64,000 nucleotides of DNA from Pseudomonas bubulae (lineage in GTDB: Bacteria > Pseudomonadota > Gammaproteobacteria > Pseudomonadales > Pseudomonadaceae). The stretch spans positions 1,649,001 to 1,713,000 of the forward strand of contig NZ_CP146077.1 of the NCBI RefSeq assembly GCF_037023725.1, written 5' to 3'. The translations under genes were made by a program, and so were the position numbers. Below the pieces are notes generated by a model. That model saw only the letters and a list, made by a program, of their open reading frames with translations. It was not told the DNA's origin and did no database searches. How positions within the stretch are numbered: the stretch's first letter is position 1; every line of letters starts with the position of its first letter. Positions 37,877 to 47,177 of the stretch are shown one piece after another.

Positions 37877-39332
37877 AACAGGACTGATTCTGGCCGTGGT
37901 GTGCGGTGTGGCGATGCAATCCTTGGTGGCATCTGCGCAAACAGACGTGCCGGCCCCTAATGCTCCCCCCACAGCCTTGATGAGTCAGCACTCGATTGAT
38001 TTGTCGTTGGTCGAAGCAGTGTCTCTGGGCTTGCGCCGCAACTACAACATACGCAGCCTTAAACTTCAGCGCGTGCGAGAGAAGTTCGACTTGTTTGTCG
38101 CTGATGACATGTTTAACCCCAAGCTCAAGCTCATTGGCACTCACAAACTTTCCAAAGGGAGCGTGGACAGCAGTCGTGCAACAGGTATTGGGCCTTCGGT
38201 GAGCCTGCTGGGTGAGTATGGGAGCAACGTGGAATTGAGCTGGAACCAGGAGTTCAATGCCACGAGAAACTCGGGTGATTTGAGCAGTAATGGCCTCGCG
38301 TTGACCTTGACTCAACCCTTGCTTCGGGGGGCGGGTAAAAACGTCACAACTGCGCCCTTGCGCTTGGCGAAATTGGCTGAGCAAGTCAACCAGCTTAATT
38401 TGAAAGCCAGTGTGTCCCAAACCATTTACGAAATCATTGCGGCTTATCGCGTACTGCTTAAAACCCAGAATCAGGTGACGATCGCCACGCAGGCGCTGGA
38501 GCGGGCAGTCGCTTTGCTCAAGGTCAACAAGCAACTGATCACAGCAGGACGAGTAGCCGAGTTTGATGTTGTGCAGATCGAGGCGGATATCGCGAGTCAG
38601 GAGCTGGCGGTGGAAGATGCAAAGAATCAGTTGGAGGCGAGCCGCTTGTTGCTGCTCAAGCTTTTGGCGCTTGACCTATCAACGCCCGTGCGCGCCAGTG
38701 ACAGCTTGCGAGTGACCCGGCTTGAACTGGATCAGGCGACGGCATTTAAAGTGGCACAGGCCAAGCAACCCCAGTACTTGAGCACGATTGTGCAGAGCGA
38801 ACAGGCCTCGATCAACCTGCTGCTTGCCAAAGACAAGGTCCGTTGGGATTTTTCTTTGGTGGCGGGTGCCTCTCAGCAGCGCGATCAACACAGCCTCAAC
38901 GGTTCTGCCAGGGCCTGGGACACTTACGCGGGGCTCAAACTGGAAATTCCCATCAATGATCTCAGTACTCGCCAGGGCAAGGTCCATGCCCAGACAGCGT
39001 TGGAACAACAGCAATTGCTGCTGGAGGAGGCTCGGGTTGATTTGCAGCGCCAGACTACTGACGCAGTACGTAGCCTGAATACCCAGTGGCGTCAGCTTGA
39101 AATTTCCCAGCGGGTGATGGACCTGTCCAGGCGCAAGCTGGCGATAGAGAACGACAAATTGAACGCAGGCCGATCCAGCAACTTTCAGATCATCAGTTTT
39201 GAGTCAGACCTGCGGGCCGCTGAGGAAGCGAACTTGAGCGCAAAAATTTCATATCTGGATGCCAGGTCCCAGTTGGATGTGCTGTTGGGCGTAATGTTGG
39301 AGAGTTGGGAGATCTCACTTGAGAGTTTTTGA
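37866..39332 (+). CDS. TolC-family outer-membrane channel
   Basis: 488 residues, from GTG 37866 with GGAGG six bases upstream. Signal peptide ending near LVASAQ; no lipobox Cys. Two repeats of the outer-membrane efflux fold, each rich in long amphipathic helices (QTIYEIIAAYRVLLKTQNQV; EQQQLLLEEARVDLQRQTTD) and short strands. Trimeric channel through the outer membrane and periplasm. It lies between the permease and adaptor genes, so it belongs to this exporter. Overlaps are 11 bases upstream and 14 downstream. Confidence 0.9.
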   Translation: MIIKTGLILAVVCGVAMQSLVASAQTDVPAPNAPPTALMSQHSIDLSLVEAVSLGLRRNYNIRSLKLQRVREKFDLFVADDMFNPKLKLIGTHKLSKGSVDSSRATGIGPSVSLLGEYGSNVELSWNQEFNATRNSGDLSSNGLALTLTQPLLRGAGKNVTTAPLRLAKLAEQVNQLNLKASVSQTIYEIIAAYRVLLKTQNQVTIATQALERAVALLKVNKQLITAGRVAEFDVVQIEADIASQELAVEDAKNQLEASRLLLLKLLALDLSTPVRASDSLRVTRLELDQATAFKVAQAKQPQYLSTIVQSEQASINLLLAKDKVRWDFSLVAGASQQRDQHSLNGSARAWDTYAGLKLEIPINDLSTRQGKVHAQTALEQQQLLLEEARVDLQRQTTDAVRSLNTQWRQLEISQRVMDLSRRKLAIENDKLNAGRSSNFQIISFESDLRAAEEANLSAKISYLDARSQLDVLLGVMLESWEISLESF

Positions 39333-40584
39333 CAGAATCCAGGCTTCGAAGAGGCGTTGGAAATTTCTCGCAGCGGGAGTGCTGGTATTGAGCTTGATAC
39401 TGGTATTTATCGTACCCGAAGCCCCGCACGGCACTGACTCCTGGGTAGCGGTTAACAGTCGGAACCTGGAGCATGAAATCGGGCTGGTGGGTAAAGTTGA
39501 GCCGGTTGAGACAGCCATTCTCACGGCGCCTTTTGAAGGTTTTGCCTTGGACAACAATTTGAGTCCAGGTATGTATGTTGAAGAGGGGCAGGCTCTGTTG
39601 ACCCTCGATACCAGGTTGCAGGAAGTCAAAGTAAGGGACGCTTTGGCCAGCAAGTTGAAAGCGCAGCAGACTGCTGCAGCGTTTCGCGTTTGGGATACGG
39701 GCTCGGGAGTGAGGCAAGCCAGGCAGGCGCTAAGACTGGCCGAGGTGGCCATGCAGAGGCTTGACCTTGAGCTTGCCCAGGTCAAGACGCTTTATCAGAG
39801 CGGCATTGTATCTCGCAACGAGCGAGATACCTTGAAGCAACAACGTGACCAACAATTGCTTGAGGTGACCTCAGCCAAAGCACAGCTCAAAGACATGCTG
39901 GCTGTTGGCAAGGGCGAGGGCAAAGTCATAGCTGATATGGAATACCAGAATGCATCCATTGCTCATGAGCGGCTAAACACGATGCTGGAGCAAAAGACGA
40001 TCCATGCCCCGTTTCCGGGAGTAGTGCTATCCATTGGCGCACCCCAATCGTCAGGGGGCGAGCCGGGGTCTCTTCACAAAGGAGCGTCTTTGGCCCAAGG
40101 CCAACAAATACTCAAGTTGGCCAACATATCTGGGCTTAAGGTCGTCACCCAGGTGTTGGAGTCAGACGTCAACAAGTTCTCCCTGAATCAGCCAGTAGCG
40201 ATCCATGGGGAGGGTTTTTCGGTGCCGAATTTAAACGGTTATGTAAGCGCCATCAGCCAGTTGGCTGTGCCGGATGATAGCAGCAGCTCAGCAAGATTCC
40301 CGATCACGATCACCGTCAATGATCCCGAGGATGGTGACCTGAAAAAGGTGAGGCTAGGTATGAGTGCGCACATGACGATCGTGACCTATAGCAATGAAAA
40401 CAGCTTGGTCATTCCTCACGGTGCAGTTGAGAAGGAAGGGGACGCCTACGTCATACAGTATCGCGAGCGTCTAGACGCACCCGTGGTGCGGCGTGAGGTT
40501 ACGATCGGCCAATCGACTGTCGAAGGGGTTGAGGTATTCGGTCTGGACCCTGGATTTGTTCGTGTGAAAGCAGACCCTCGGTAA
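39319..40584 (+). CDS. HlyD/MacA-type periplasmic adaptor
   Basis: 421 residues. Start is TTG 39319, seven bases after GGAG and inside the TolC gene; no ATG occurs before residue about 84, which would remove the membrane anchor. Helix at 17-33, then the barrel-sandwich half ILTAPFEGFALDNNLSPGMYVEEGQALLTLD, a long alpha-hairpin (roughly 110-210), the second half TIHAPFPGVVLSIG, and beta-barrel and membrane-proximal domains. It bridges the permease to the TolC channel. Last gene of the exporter operon; no terminator is seen, only a degenerate REPIN. Confidence 0.88.
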   Translation: MRVFDRIQASKRRWKFLAAGVLVLSLILVFIVPEAPHGTDSWVAVNSRNLEHEIGLVGKVEPVETAILTAPFEGFALDNNLSPGMYVEEGQALLTLDTRLQEVKVRDALASKLKAQQTAAAFRVWDTGSGVRQARQALRLAEVAMQRLDLELAQVKTLYQSGIVSRNERDTLKQQRDQQLLEVTSAKAQLKDMLAVGKGEGKVIADMEYQNASIAHERLNTMLEQKTIHAPFPGVVLSIGAPQSSGGEPGSLHKGASLAQGQQILKLANISGLKVVTQVLESDVNKFSLNQPVAIHGEGFSVPNLNGYVSAISQLAVPDDSSSSARFPITITVNDPEDGDLKKVRLGMSAHMTIVTYSNENSLVIPHGAVEKEGDAYVIQYRERLDAPVVRREVTIGQSTVEGVEVFGLDPGFVRVKADPR

Positions 40585-40626
40585 CTATTTACATCAGGCT
40601 TTTTGAGCGCTAAATATCTGTGGTAA

Positions 40627-40704
40627 CCGGGCTTGCCCGCGATGGCCCCGCCGCAGTCGACCAGATGAGTCGAGTCGCCGGCATCGCAAGCAAGTCTGCC
40701 CCCA
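40627..40704. repeat. Degenerate single REPIN
   Basis: Left arm CCGGGCTTGCCCGCGATG and right arm CATCGCAAGCAAGTC are an imperfect inverted pair, related to the 108-bp units at 45.1-45.6 kb. It lies between the convergent exporter operon and MFS gene. Confidence 0.7.
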
Positions 40705-40713
40705 CCAACAGAA

Positions 40714-42060
40714 TTACGCAGTCTGCAGCTTGTTCGTCGGCAACACCGGCAGTACATTGGCAAGACCGGCTGCGATCCCGTACGGCCGCAATACGCTGAT
40801 CAATAACCCGCTCGCCAGCAGATACCCCCCGGAACAGATGACCAGCGACCAGCGCAGGGCATTGATGCCCATTAGCGGGGTCAGGTGATCACTCAGCACA
40901 CCCACGGCCAATGGGCCGAAACCTGCACCGATGGCCATGATCCCGAAGTTGTAGAGGGCGATCATGGTTGCGCGGCGCTCAGGCGCCACCAGTTGGGCAA
41001 TGGCGGTGTAGCTCGGTGCCATCCACCACATGCCGAACACCGACATGCCAAACATGAACACCGTTGCCTGGGGCACTTGCAGCGCACCCAGCGTCCAGGG
41101 ATGACCGGCCGGGTACAGCGCGAAGGCAATCGACATCGGCAAGGCCAGCAGTGCCCCGACGATCGGCACGCCCAATTGCCAGCGGCTGTCGCGTTGGGCC
41201 AGGCAGGCGCTCAACCAGCCGCTGGACAGAGAGCCGATAATGGCCCCCGGCCCGGCCGCCAGGCCCATGATGATGCCTGCGTCCTTGAGCGTCAGCCCGT
41301 GGCTGCGTACCAGAAATGCAGTGCTCCAGATACTGAACGCATAACTGGCAAACGCCAGCAGCGCCCCGGCCAGGGCAATACGTACAAAGGTTTTCGACGC
41401 CCAGGCCACGCGCATCACTTGCATCACGCTTTCATGGGGCACGGCTGGGCGCGACTCACGGGCTTTCTCCCATAAGCCGCGCAATGGTTCGGCAGCCGTA
41501 AACCGCAGCAATACAGCGGCAGCGATACCAGGCAGCGCCATCCAGATAAAGGCTTCGCGCCAGCCGTGGTAGTACGCGATATAGGCGCCCAGGCTCATGC
41601 CCAGCAAGGCGCCGATGGGCGCTCCGAGCATAAATACGCTGATGGCCTTGGAGCGCTGATGGGGCGGGTAGAGGTCGGCGATCATCGACATCGATGCTGC
41701 GCCGCTGCCCGACTCGCCCACTGCCACGCCTATGCGTGCCAGGGCCAGGGTCCAGAAGTTACTGGCAAAGCCGCAAAGCATGGCCATCACGCTCCAGAAC
41801 GCACAGCACCAGCCGATCAGGTTGCGCCGATGGCCACGGTCGGCAAAGCGCCCCAACGGGATCGCAAACAGGCAGTAGACCAGAGCAAAGGCCAGACCTG
41901 TAAGCAGGCCGATCTGGGTATCGGAAACGTGAAATTCGGCCTTGATCGGTTCAATCACAACGCCCGTGACCTGACGGTCGATCAGGCTGACCGCCGAAAT
42001 CAGGAACAACACAAACAAGGTGTAATGACGGCGAAATCCGGAGATTTGGTTATTCATCAT
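40714..42060 (-). CDS. MFS transporter (spinster-like/anion:cation symporter type)
   Basis: 448 residues, twelve helices. N-terminal DRQVTGVVIEPIKAEFHVSDTQIGLLTG and the loop 2-3 motif GRFADRGHRRNLIG resemble spinster-like bacterial MFS carriers. The substrate is unknown. It is third in a run with the amidase and OprB-like porin genes (36 bases after the amidase), so it may carry the product or substrate of the amidase across the inner membrane. The ATG has an alternative in-frame ATG immediately after it. Confidence 0.85.
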   Translation of the reverse strand: MMNNQISGFRRHYTLFVLFLISAVSLIDRQVTGVVIEPIKAEFHVSDTQIGLLTGLAFALVYCLFAIPLGRFADRGHRRNLIGWCCAFWSVMAMLCGFASNFWTLALARIGVAVGESGSGAASMSMIADLYPPHQRSKAISVFMLGAPIGALLGMSLGAYIAYYHGWREAFIWMALPGIAAAVLLRFTAAEPLRGLWEKARESRPAVPHESVMQVMRVAWASKTFVRIALAGALLAFASYAFSIWSTAFLVRSHGLTLKDAGIIMGLAAGPGAIIGSLSSGWLSACLAQRDSRWQLGVPIVGALLALPMSIAFALYPAGHPWTLGALQVPQATVFMFGMSVFGMWWMAPSYTAIAQLVAPERRATMIALYNFGIMAIGAGFGPLAVGVLSDHLTPLMGINALRWSLVICSGGYLLASGLLISVLRPYGIAAGLANVLPVLPTNKLQTA

Positions 42061-42097
42061 TTCAATCCCATCGAGCAGTGTTCATCGGTTGAGTGGC

Positions 42098-43558
42098 TTA
42101 CAGCGGTGCGCGTCGATCAGCCCAGGGGCTTGCCTGTTCGAGTTGCCCGGCCAATTGGAACAACAGGTCTTCGCGGCACCAGCCTGCACTGAACATCATG
42201 CCGATGGGCAAGCCGCTGCTGCTGGTGCCCAGCGGCACCGACATGGACGGCTGGCCACTGACATTGGCCAGTACGCTGTAGCCGATGCTGCCGATGATGC
42301 CCTGGATGTAGTGCGGGTAATCCTGATCCAGACTGGCCACTTTCAGTTCGGGAGTGATCTGCGAGGTGACCGGACTGAGCAGCAGGTCATAGTCGTCGAA
42401 CAGGTGTTCCATGCGACTGCCGATCAATTCGAAACTGCGTCGGGCACGGTACAGGTTTTCGGCGGTGGCCGAAGTGGCATTGTTGACCAGATAACGGCTG
42501 ACGGGCTCCAGCTCGTCAGCGTGCAACGGGCGGCCGAGGACGGTTTCGCGGTCACGCACGGCGGCCAGCAGTGCGGCTGCACCCACGGCGCCGTGAGCGC
42601 CGTATACCTGCTGCGGGTCGACGGGCAGGGTCACGGGGTCTACCCGATGTCCGAGGCCCAACAGCAGATCAACAGTAGTGTTCAAAACGCTGCGGATATC
42701 GGCGTCCAGTTCCAGGCCGGTCATGGCCTGATCGACCACGCCGATGCGCAACGAACCGGGGCTGCGTCGCACTGCCTCGCTGTAGCTTATGGCCTGTGGC
42801 GCGAGCCAGTAGGGACTGCCTTTTTCATGACCGTGACTGACGTCCAGCAACAGTGCCGAGTCGCGCACGCTGCGTGATACCACATGACCGCAACTGGCAC
42901 CGAACCAGCCTTCGAAGGTGTCCGGGCCCTGAGGGGTGCGATAGCGCGTGGGCTTGAGGCCAAACAGGCCGCAATACGACGCCGGGATGCGAATCGAGCC
43001 GCCGCCGTCGGTGGCGTGGGCCACGGGCACGATGCCTGCGGCCACGGCTGCCGCCGCACCGCCGGATGAGCCGCCTGCGCTGTGAGCCAGACTCCAAGGG
43101 TTGCGTGTCTGGCCCCACAGTGAGGATTCGGTGGTGGTGGTCAGGCCGTACTCGGGGCTGGTGGTCTTGCCGAAGATCAGCATCCCGGCGGCCTCGTAGC
43201 GCTGCACGATGGTGCTGTTGCGCGTTGCCGGCGGCGTGTCGGCCAGCATTCTTGAGCCGTTGGTAGTCAGGGTGCCAGTCAGGTAAGTGTTCAAGTCCTT
43301 GAGCAGCATCGGCACCCCGGCCAATGCTCCCAGCAGCTCGCTGCCGGCGTGGTGACGGGCCCTGAGCACGCTGTTGGCATGCTCGTCGTGGCGCATGTTG
43401 ACCGCATTGACCAGCGGGTTTACCGCATCGCAGCGCGCCTGGGCGGCGCTGAGCAGCATCCGGGGGGTCAGTTCGCCGGTTTTGACCGCAGCGGCCATGG
43501 CTGTGGCGTCCAGCGCCAGATAGTCGCCGGTGGACAGTTGATAACGTTCATCGCTCAT
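42098..43558 (-). CDS. Amidase-signature family hydrolase
   Basis: 486 residues. Amidase-signature enzyme with the complete Ser-cisSer-Lys triad: Lys87 in MLLKDLN, cis-Ser164 in the AGGSSGG motif and nucleophile Ser188 in DGGGSIRIP, spaced exactly 24 residues apart as in the family. Hydrolyses a C-N amide bond; no signal peptide, so cytoplasmic. The GatA role is unlikely because gatB and gatC are not adjacent and the C-terminal half is that of catabolic amidases. Flanked by a porin and an MFS carrier on the same strand, which suggests use of an imported amide. Confidence 0.88.
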   Translation of the reverse strand: MSDERYQLSTGDYLALDATAMAAAVKTGELTPRMLLSAAQARCDAVNPLVNAVNMRHDEHANSVLRARHHAGSELLGALAGVPMLLKDLNTYLTGTLTTNGSRMLADTPPATRNSTIVQRYEAAGMLIFGKTTSPEYGLTTTTESSLWGQTRNPWSLAHSAGGSSGGAAAAVAAGIVPVAHATDGGGSIRIPASYCGLFGLKPTRYRTPQGPDTFEGWFGASCGHVVSRSVRDSALLLDVSHGHEKGSPYWLAPQAISYSEAVRRSPGSLRIGVVDQAMTGLELDADIRSVLNTTVDLLLGLGHRVDPVTLPVDPQQVYGAHGAVGAAALLAAVRDRETVLGRPLHADELEPVSRYLVNNATSATAENLYRARRSFELIGSRMEHLFDDYDLLLSPVTSQITPELKVASLDQDYPHYIQGIIGSIGYSVLANVSGQPSMSVPLGTSSSGLPIGMMFSAGWCREDLLFQLAGQLEQASPWADRRAPL

Positions 43559-43638
43559 GTTCTACGACCTCGCATTAGCACCTGGGCCTGCGCTGCAAAG
43601 GACCAGGTGACGGGTATATACGGCTGGGGGCTGGCGCT

Positions 43639-44937
43639 TTAAAACAGGAAGTTCAGCGATTCCTGGAGCAACAGGGCATCGGAATGGATCGGCGTGAATA
43701 CCGGGTTCTTGGTGTAGGTCAGACCGCTGATCAAATACACGCCGGGGATCAGGCGGGCCGCATAGGAAGCGGTTACCGCCAGGGTGTAGGGCGCCGCTTC
43801 CATGCCATAGCTCCTGGTCACGTCGCGCAGATCCTTGCTGTAGTAGCTCTTGGTCAGGCCCACGGCGGCCATGTCGGCAGGGCGGCTGGCGAACGGGCCG
43901 ACATTGAAGGCACTGACCTGGAATGCCTTGTTGATGGCGTTGACCGAGTCAGGCGAGTAATCAAGTTTGCTGTCCAGATACCAGCCGCGGGCATCGCCGT
44001 AGGGCTTGGTCACCTGCACCGTCTCGGCCAGGTATACGCCGTAGTTGTTGTCCGACTTTTCACCGGTGGTGAACTCGGTGTAATGGCTGGTGTTGTACAT
44101 GGCCCCTGCGCGCAGCCACATGGCGTTGGAACTGGCCGACGGCGCCTGCTTGTAGCCGAACTCATTGATCAGCATGGCGCGGGCATCCGGCACCTTGAGG
44201 CGCAATCCGCTGGGGTTGAGGTCGACATCCTTCTGGATGCCTTCGGGGCTGACGCTGCGGGTCAGCGCGGTGCTGTTGTAGAAGCGCAGCGACGGGTCAC
44301 GCACGATCACGTTGACGGTTGGGGTCGGCTCGGTAGCCGACATGCCGACCTGAAATGGCACCACGCTGCTTGGGCCCAGGGCGGCGGTCGAGGCACTGCC
44401 CCCCAGCGCCATGCCATAGAACAGGCGCACGCCGGGTATGAAGCCGTATTCCAGTTCCAGCTGGTGATTGAAAAAGGACTGGTTGATGGCAAATACCGAG
44501 ACGGTTTTGACCCGCGGGTTGGCCGGGGTATAGGTCGAGTCCACCCAGTTGCCGGCCAGTGTCAGCTGCGCGTCATTGGCAAAACCAACGCGGGTCAGAT
44601 CGTAGGTCAGGTACAGGTTGAGCGACGTGTTGTAGCTGGGGTTCTGGCCGTTATACACCTGCTTTTTCGCGTTGTTGCCCAATACGTCATAGGTGTAACC
44701 GTTATACGAGGTGGCGGTAAAACCGATGCCATGCTCGGCCAGCTCCTTGCGCAGCCCCCACAGGTCCGGCTTGATCCGCGCGCAAATGGGCACGTTCTTG
44801 AAGGCCAGTTCGGCGCGGGTCAGCAGCTTTTCATACTGGGCACATTCGGGGGCAGCCGACGTGTCGGCTGCCAGCGCATGCTGGGTAAAAGCGAAGGCGG
44901 CAAGGCTGACGGCTAACGGATACTTTGCGTAAAACAT
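43639..44937 (-). CDS. Outer-membrane porin, probably carbohydrate-selective OprB family
   Basis: 432 residues with a signal peptide (cleavage after QHALA). After a short Cys-containing N-terminal region (PECAQYEKLL, VPICARIKPDLWGLRKELAEHGI) comes a barrel of many short amphipathic strands such as GIGFTATSYNGYTYDVLGN and LNLYLTYDLTRVGF, ending in LNFLF with a terminal Phe. The GLRKELAEHGIGFTATY-like opening fits OprB porins, but confidence in the subfamily is moderate. Upstream neighbour of the amidase and MFS genes on the same strand; the upstream region is the REPIN array. Confidence 0.75.
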   Translation of the reverse strand: MFYAKYPLAVSLAAFAFTQHALAADTSAAPECAQYEKLLTRAELAFKNVPICARIKPDLWGLRKELAEHGIGFTATSYNGYTYDVLGNNAKKQVYNGQNPSYNTSLNLYLTYDLTRVGFANDAQLTLAGNWVDSTYTPANPRVKTVSVFAINQSFFNHQLELEYGFIPGVRLFYGMALGGSASTAALGPSSVVPFQVGMSATEPTPTVNVIVRDPSLRFYNSTALTRSVSPEGIQKDVDLNPSGLRLKVPDARAMLINEFGYKQAPSASSNAMWLRAGAMYNTSHYTEFTTGEKSDNNYGVYLAETVQVTKPYGDARGWYLDSKLDYSPDSVNAINKAFQVSAFNVGPFASRPADMAAVGLTKSYYSKDLRDVTRSYGMEAAPYTLAVTASYAARLIPGVYLISGLTYTKNPVFTPIHSDALLLQESLNFLF

Positions 44938-45095
44938 AGTGAGAGTTTCCCATCCTTAACGTTTTGTTTTCAGGACGACGCCAAGTGCTTTGGTGGTCAG
45001 CAGTAGTACTGCATATCCGTGACCAGCGAATGGGGCCAGCGGGGACTATCGATAGGGCCAGGGGCTGGTAGTGCGACTACCGTGCGGGAGCCGGG

Positions 45096-45620
45096 GTTGT
45101 GGGAGCCGGGCTTGGCCGCGATGGGATCACTGCGGTTTGCCAGATGCACCGTGTTGCCTGCATCGCGAGCAAGCCCGCTCCCACAGGGAGAGATGGCACT
45201 GGGGTTGTGGGAGCCAGGCTTGGCCGCGATGGGGGCACTGCGGTTTGCCAGATGCACCGTGTTGCCTGCATCGCGGGCAAGCCCGCTCCCACAGGGATAG
45301 ATGGCCCTGGGGTTGTGGGAGCCGGGCTTGGCCGCGATGGGATCACTGCGGTTTGCCAGATGCAGCGCGTTGCCTGCATCGCGAGCAAGCCCGCTCCCAC
45401 AGGGATAGATGGCCCTGGGATTGTGGGAGCCGGGCTTGGCCGCGATGGGGGCACTGCGGTTTGCCAGATGCACCGTGTTGCCTGCATCGCGAGCAAGCCC
45501 GCTCCCACAGGGAGAGATGGCCCTGGGGTTGTGGGAGCCGGGCTTGGCCGCGATGGGGGCACTGCGGTGGGCCAGATGCAGCGCGTTGCCTGCATCGCGG
45601 GCAAGCCCGCTCCCACAGGG
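45096..45620. repeat. Five tandem 108-bp REPIN copies
   Basis: Units begin at 45096, 45204, 45312, 45420 and 45528, a constant 108-base period. Each has a left REP (TGTGGGAGCCGGGCTTGGCC, then GCGATG), a spacer of about 33 bases containing CACTGCGG and CCAGATGCA, and an inverted right REP (CATCGCGAGCAAGCCCGCTC, then CCACA). Units differ at only a few positions, chiefly GATCACTG or GGGCACTG and CACCGTG or CAGCGCG. Because 108 is a multiple of three, long spurious reading frames with a 36-residue period run through on both strands. Confidence 0.95.
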
Positions 45621-45651
45621 GCAACGCAGGCGCTGTTGTGGGGCAAATGGC

Positions 45652-47163
45652 TCAGCCGCGCACAACTGCAGGTCGTTTCGCGTGGGCGTTGATCACCAGT
45701 CCCAGCTCGCGAATGCCGGGGGCAATCAGCTCCTGGGCGATGGAGCCAAAGCCCAGGCGCAGGCAAGGCCGGGGCAGGGTGTCGGGCTCGACGCAAAACG
45801 CACTGCTCGGGTCAAACAGCACGCCCTTGGCCAACCCTGCGTAGTACAAGCTCAGCAAGTCGTGCTCGCCGGCCAGCTTGAGCCATAGCGTGGCGCCGCC
45901 GCTGGGCATGACAAACTCCGCATCCGGCAGCACTTCACGCAATGCGGTGGCCATCGCCCCGGCCCGCAGTTGCAGTTTTTCCCGGGCCTGTTGCAGCAAC
46001 CGATCGTAGTGGCCTTGTTGAATAAACAGCGCGGCGGTGATCTGGTTGTTGCCCGGGATCTGGCGGATCATCAGCCGTTGCAGCTGGCGCAGTTGCTCGA
46101 TCACCGGTGTCGGGGCAACGATGTAACCGATGCCCAGCCCCGGGGACAGCAACTTTGACAAACTGCTGAGGTAGATCACTCGCTCCGCCGGGTCGGTGGC
46201 CTTGAGCGCTGGCAGGGCGCGGCCGTCGTATTCGGTCTCGGGGTCATCATCGTCTTCGAAGATCACCTGATCGTGCATCTGCGCATGTTCAAGCAAGGCC
46301 TGGCGCCGGCCCAGGCTCATGGTCACACCGGTCGGGCACTGGTAGCCGGGTGTGCAATACAGATAGTCGCAGGCTGCCAGTGCCGGGGATATCTGCAATC
46401 CGTGTTCGTCGATGGGCAGCGAGACCATGTGCGCGCCATCGTGGGAAAAGGCATTGCGCGGATCGCGAAAGCCCGGTTCCTCGACCCCGACTACGCTGCC
46501 GGGGCGGGCAAACAGGCGCGCGAGCAGGTAAAAACTTTGCTGGCGGCCCAGGGTCAACAACACTTGATCATGGGTGGCGGCAATTCCGCGGCGCGGCAAC
46601 ACGCGGCGGATCAGTTGATCGATCAGCTGGCTGGCGCCGACGTTCTCGCCTTCCTGCCACCAACGATCCACGGCCTTCAATTCCAGTGCCTGACGGCTGC
46701 ACTGGCGCCACTGGGTGAGCGGGAATTGCCGGGGATCGAACTGGCCGTAGATAAAGGGGTAGCGCACTTCGCGCCAGGTGGGCGGGCGGTCCATAAACGC
46801 CAGCGGGTTGCGCGCCAGGTGCATGCGCGAGGCCCAGTCAGGTGGTTGCGCAGCCTGTTCGGGCAGAGGCCGGGTGGTCTGTGTCGGAGTGATGGCGCCG
46901 CATACAAAAAAACCGTCACGGGGCCGCGAATCGACATAACCCTCGGCTACCAGGCGTTCGTAGACCAGTACTGCGGTATTGCGCGAAACCCCGGTCAGCA
47001 TGGCCAGATCACGGCTCGATGGCAGCCGTGTACCGCCAGGCAAACGCCCGTCGAGCATGGCCGTGACAAACGCGGTGCACAGCTGCACCTGCAGCGGCTC
47101 ATCGTGCCTGCGCACTTTGGGCAGCAACTGGCGCCACATCAAATCGTGCTGACTGGAGCGCAT
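45652..47163 (-). CDS. MocR/PdxR-type transcriptional regulator
   Basis: 503 residues. N-terminal GntR-like winged helix (LPGGTRLPSSRDLAMLTGVSRNTAVLVYERLVAEGYV) joined by a linker to a class I aminotransferase-like domain that binds PLP; the Schiff-base Lys is in YLSSLSKLLSPGLGIGYI. Such proteins sense PLP or an amino compound and act on a nearby gene. It begins only 14 bases after the outer-membrane channel gene, so it may be the last gene of the efflux operon. Its target is unknown; the amidase/porin/MFS set lies downstream beyond the repeat array. Confidence 0.88.
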   Translation of the reverse strand: MRSSQHDLMWRQLLPKVRRHDEPLQVQLCTAFVTAMLDGRLPGGTRLPSSRDLAMLTGVSRNTAVLVYERLVAEGYVDSRPRDGFFVCGAITPTQTTRPLPEQAAQPPDWASRMHLARNPLAFMDRPPTWREVRYPFIYGQFDPRQFPLTQWRQCSRQALELKAVDRWWQEGENVGASQLIDQLIRRVLPRRGIAATHDQVLLTLGRQQSFYLLARLFARPGSVVGVEEPGFRDPRNAFSHDGAHMVSLPIDEHGLQISPALAACDYLYCTPGYQCPTGVTMSLGRRQALLEHAQMHDQVIFEDDDDPETEYDGRALPALKATDPAERVIYLSSLSKLLSPGLGIGYIVAPTPVIEQLRQLQRLMIRQIPGNNQITAALFIQQGHYDRLLQQAREKLQLRAGAMATALREVLPDAEFVMPSGGATLWLKLAGEHDLLSLYYAGLAKGVLFDPSSAFCVEPDTLPRPCLRLGFGSIAQELIAPGIRELGLVINAHAKRPAVVRG

Positions 47164-47177
47164 GGTCTATCCGGAAA

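Noticed and set aside
35985..40584. Reading the exporter as a standard MacAB-TolC macrolide pump or as LolCDE
   Set aside because: ATPase and permease are separate, only one permease is present, and dedicated TolC and adaptor genes are embedded in the operon in an order unlike macAB or lolCDE.
45096..45620. Possible CRISPR array
   Set aside because: The spacers are as conserved as the repeats, the unit is 108 bases with internal inverted REP arms, and no cas genes are present.
44997..45844. Several long reading frames with a 36-residue repeat on both strands
   Set aside because: They exist only because the REPIN array has a 108-base period, a multiple of three. They have no start signals or family features and overlap each other in different frames.
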